Below the pieces are notes generated by a model. That model was not told the DNA's origin and made no database searches. It saw nothing but the letters and a program-made list of their open reading frames with translations. Of a stretch of DNA of 7,889 bases, positions 6,704 to 7,889 are shown one piece after another. The position numbers were made by a program, and so were the translations under genes. This stretch comes from Pseudonocardiales bacterium. Its GTDB lineage: Bacteria > Actinomycetota > Actinomycetes > Mycobacteriales > Jatrophihabitantaceae. Each line of letters starts with the position of its first letter. The first letter of the stretch is position 1. Where the stretch lies: NCBI GenBank assembly GCA_030840415.1, contig JAVEEO010000476.1, forward strand, positions 1 to 7,889, in the 5' to 3' direction.

Positions 6704-6738
6704 CCGCCTGGCGTGGTGAGAGCGGCCGGCAGTCCGTG

Positions 6739-6743
6739 AAAGG
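6739..6743 (+). promoter_or_regulatory. Ribosome binding site (AAAGG) of the small coiled-coil gene
   Basis: AAAGG lies 7 bases before ATG 6751 and fixes the start. The frame is open back to ATG 6613, but that extension covers the hairpin and has no ribosome site. Confidence 0.7.
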
Positions 6744-6750
6744 TCGGCAC

Positions 6751-6939
6751 ATGGCCAGGGCGCTGCTGGGCTACCTTCCCTCTTCCTCAGACCGCTACCT
6801 CGTCGAAGAGGTGGCCCGGCTCAAGAGCCGGGTACGGGCGCTGGAGGCGGAGCTGGCCGAGCTGAAAGCATCGCAGGAATCCGAGCACCTGCTGGACGAG
6901 CTGCATCGCATCACCAGCAGCGCCTCAGCGCTGGCCTGA
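6751..6939 (+). CDS. Small coiled-coil protein of unknown function
   Basis: A 62-residue protein. It begins MARALLGYLPSSSDRYLVEE, followed by a heptad-type coiled coil VARLKSRVRALEAELAELKA (about residues 23-42) and a polar tail ending HLLDELHRITSSASALA. There is no signal peptide, membrane segment or catalytic motif. I recall similar small actinobacterial proteins that start M-A-(R/K)-ALLGY and continue with RRLxxRVxxLExEL, none with a known role; that is memory, not a search. A good ribosome site (AAAGG, 7 bases) and a coding-like composition make it a real gene. It stands alone between acyP and smc, with hairpins on both sides. A partner or accessory role for the adjacent smc is possible but is suggested only by position and by the shared coiled-coil nature. 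Confidence 0.75.
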   Translation: MARALLGYLPSSSDRYLVEEVARLKSRVRALEAELAELKASQESEHLLDELHRITSSASALA

Positions 6940-6961
6940 GCCGTTCGCCGGACCGCGACCC

Positions 6962-6995
6962 CGGGCCGGTTTACCGACCCGCCGGTGCCGGCCCG
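6962..6995 (+). terminator. Terminator-like hairpin between the small gene and smc
   Basis: CGGGCCGG (6962-6969) pairs perfectly with CCGGCCCG (6988-6995). After a 2-base bulge, TACCG (6972-6976) pairs with CGGTG (6983-6987, one G-U), closing a 6-base ACCCGC loop. That is 13 pairs in all, 22 bases after the small gene's stop. There is no T-tract; tail-less hairpins are often proposed as terminators in Actinobacteria. Confidence 0.5.
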
Positions 6996-7053
6996 AGCAG
7001 ATCATCGGCGGCGGCAGCGGGCCGCGCTGAGCTGTTTGGAGCACTCGGCGCGC

Positions 7054-7059
7054 TAACCT
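7054..7059 (+). promoter_or_regulatory. Putative -10 (TAACCT) for smc
   Basis: TAACCT fits TANNNT in an otherwise G/C-rich stretch, downstream of the hairpin and about 70 bases before the smc start. The best -35-like match is poor (CTGTTT, 7032-7037, spacer 16). Transcription from this point would give a leader of about 60 bases. Confidence 0.3.
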
Positions 7060-7118
7060 CTGTTGCGGGCACCACCTGACAGGACCGTTGGAGCCCGCCG
7101 CGCAGCCGAGCCACGTCC

Positions 7119-7122
7119 GGAG
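7119..7122 (+). promoter_or_regulatory. smc ribosome binding site (GGAG)
   Basis: GGAG ends 5 bases before GTG 7128, which gives the conserved SMC N-terminus ([14 protein letters not shown]). Confidence 0.65.
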
Positions 7123-7127
7123 CCTGA

Positions 7128-7889
7128 GTGCATCTCAAGTCGCTGACCCTGAAGGGCTTCAAGTCCTTCGCCTCGGCCACCACGTTGCGGTTCGAACCCG
7201 GCATCACCGCCGTGGTCGGGCCCAACGGCTCGGGCAAGTCCAACGTCGTCGACGCCATCGCCTGGGTGCTTGGCGAGCAGGGCGCCAAGGCGCTGCGCGG
7301 CGGCAAGATGGAGGACGTCATCTTCGCCGGGACGTCCGGCCGGCCACCGCTGGGCCGGGCCGAGGTGACGCTGACCATCGACAACACCGACGGCGCGCTG
7401 CCGATCGAGTACACCGAGGTCTCGATCACCCGCCGGATGTTCCGCGACGGCGCCAGCGAGTACGAGATCAACGGAGAAGGTGCTCGACTCCTCGATATTC
7501 AAGAACTGCTGTCGGACTCCGGCATCGGCCGCGAGATGCACGTCATCGTCGGCCAGGGTCAGCTCGACGCCGTCCTGTCGGGTCGTCCCGAGGACCGCCG
7601 CGCCTTCATCGAGGAGGCCGCCGGCGTCCTCAAGCACCGCAAGCGCAAGGAGAAGGCGCTCCGCAAGCTCGACGGGATGGAGCACAACCTCGACCGCCTG
7701 GCCGATCTCACCGCCGAGCTGCGCCGCCAGCTGACGCCGCTCGGCAAGCAGGCCGAGGTGGCCCGGCGGGCCGCCGGCGTCCAGTCCGACCTGCGCGACG
7801 CCCGGCTCCGGCTGCTCGCCGATGACCTCGTCCAGTTGCGGGACGCCGTCGACCGCGACGTCGCAGACGAGACCGCGGCGCGCACCCGC
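7128..7889 (+). CDS. smc: Chromosome segregation ATPase SMC (N-terminal part, cut by window edge)
   Basis: The first 254 codons of a protein normally near 1,200 residues; the frame is open to the window edge. SMC dimers, with ScpA and ScpB, hold and compact chromosomal DNA using ATP-driven head engagement. Visible here is the N-terminal half of the ABC-type head: [14 protein letters not shown] (2-15), Walker A GPNGSGKS (31-38), [21 protein letters not shown], the [11 protein letters not shown] strand, [17 protein letters not shown] and the Q-loop region [12 protein letters not shown] (Gln143/Gln145), then [21 protein letters not shown] leading into the first coiled coil. The hinge, second coil, signature motif and Walker B lie beyond the edge. 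GTG 7128 follows GGAG. The position after the mutM-acyP group matches the mycobacterial order as recalled. Confidence 0.97.
   Translation, partial: MHLKSLTLKGFKSFASATTLRFEPGITAVVGPNGSGKSNVVDAIAWVLGEQGAKALRGGKMEDVIFAGTSGRPPLGRAEVTLTIDNTDGALPIEYTEVSITRRMFRDGASEYEINGEGARLLDIQELLSDSGIGREMHVIVGQGQLDAVLSGRPEDRRAFIEEAAGVLKHRKRKEKALRKLDGMEHNLDRLADLTAELRRQLTPLGKQAEVARRAAGVQSDLRDARLRLLADDLVQLRDAVDRDVADETAARTR

Noticed and set aside
6613..6750. N-terminal extension of the small coiled-coil protein from ATG 6613
   Set aside because: It has no ribosome site, spans a strong hairpin and has non-coding-like composition.

Overview
The window is a chromosomal core segment of a high-GC Gram-positive bacterium (Actinomycetota). 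The evidence is strong G/C preference at third codon positions, frequent GTG starts, ATGA and GTGA gene overlaps, and the gene order rsmD - coaD - sepIVA-like - yceD/DUF177 - rpmF - rnc - mutM - acyP - small coiled-coil gene - smc. From memory, most of this order is shared with mycobacteria and streptomycetes. The genus cannot be fixed from the sequence alone.

Layout: positions 1-1731 hold two minus-strand genes. One is a membrane-anchored, probably beta-propeller protein cut by the left edge; the other is a small VOC (glyoxalase-like) protein. A divergent gap of about 100 bp separates them from a plus-strand run that reaches the right edge. That run is rsmD (16S rRNA methyltransferase), coaD (coenzyme A biosynthesis), a DivIVA/SepIVA-like coiled-coil division protein overlapping coaD by 4 bp, a 204-bp gap with a good -10 hexamer and a perfect 16-bp tandem repeat, yceD/DUF177, rpmF (L32), rnc (RNase III), mutM (Fpg), acyP, a 62-residue coiled-coil protein of unknown role, and the first 254 codons of smc.

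How the genes fit together: rsmD, yceD, rpmF and rnc concern rRNA processing and modification or ribosome assembly. mutM repairs oxidised purines. The SepIVA-like protein and SMC serve septation and chromosome condensation. coaD and acyP are metabolic. Close spacing suggests three or four transcription units: (VOC + propeller), (rsmD, perhaps with coaD-sepIVA), (yceD-rpmF-rnc-mutM-acyP) and (small ORF/smc).

I saw no tRNA, rRNA, CRISPR array, insertion sequence or prophage gene, and no clearly new multi-gene system. The less explained parts are the non-coding gaps: a related CATTCC-containing element in two gaps, the repeat-bearing leader with a possible leader peptide before yceD-rpmF, strong hairpins before coaD, the small ORF and smc, and two poorly characterised proteins (the exported propeller and the small coiled-coil protein).
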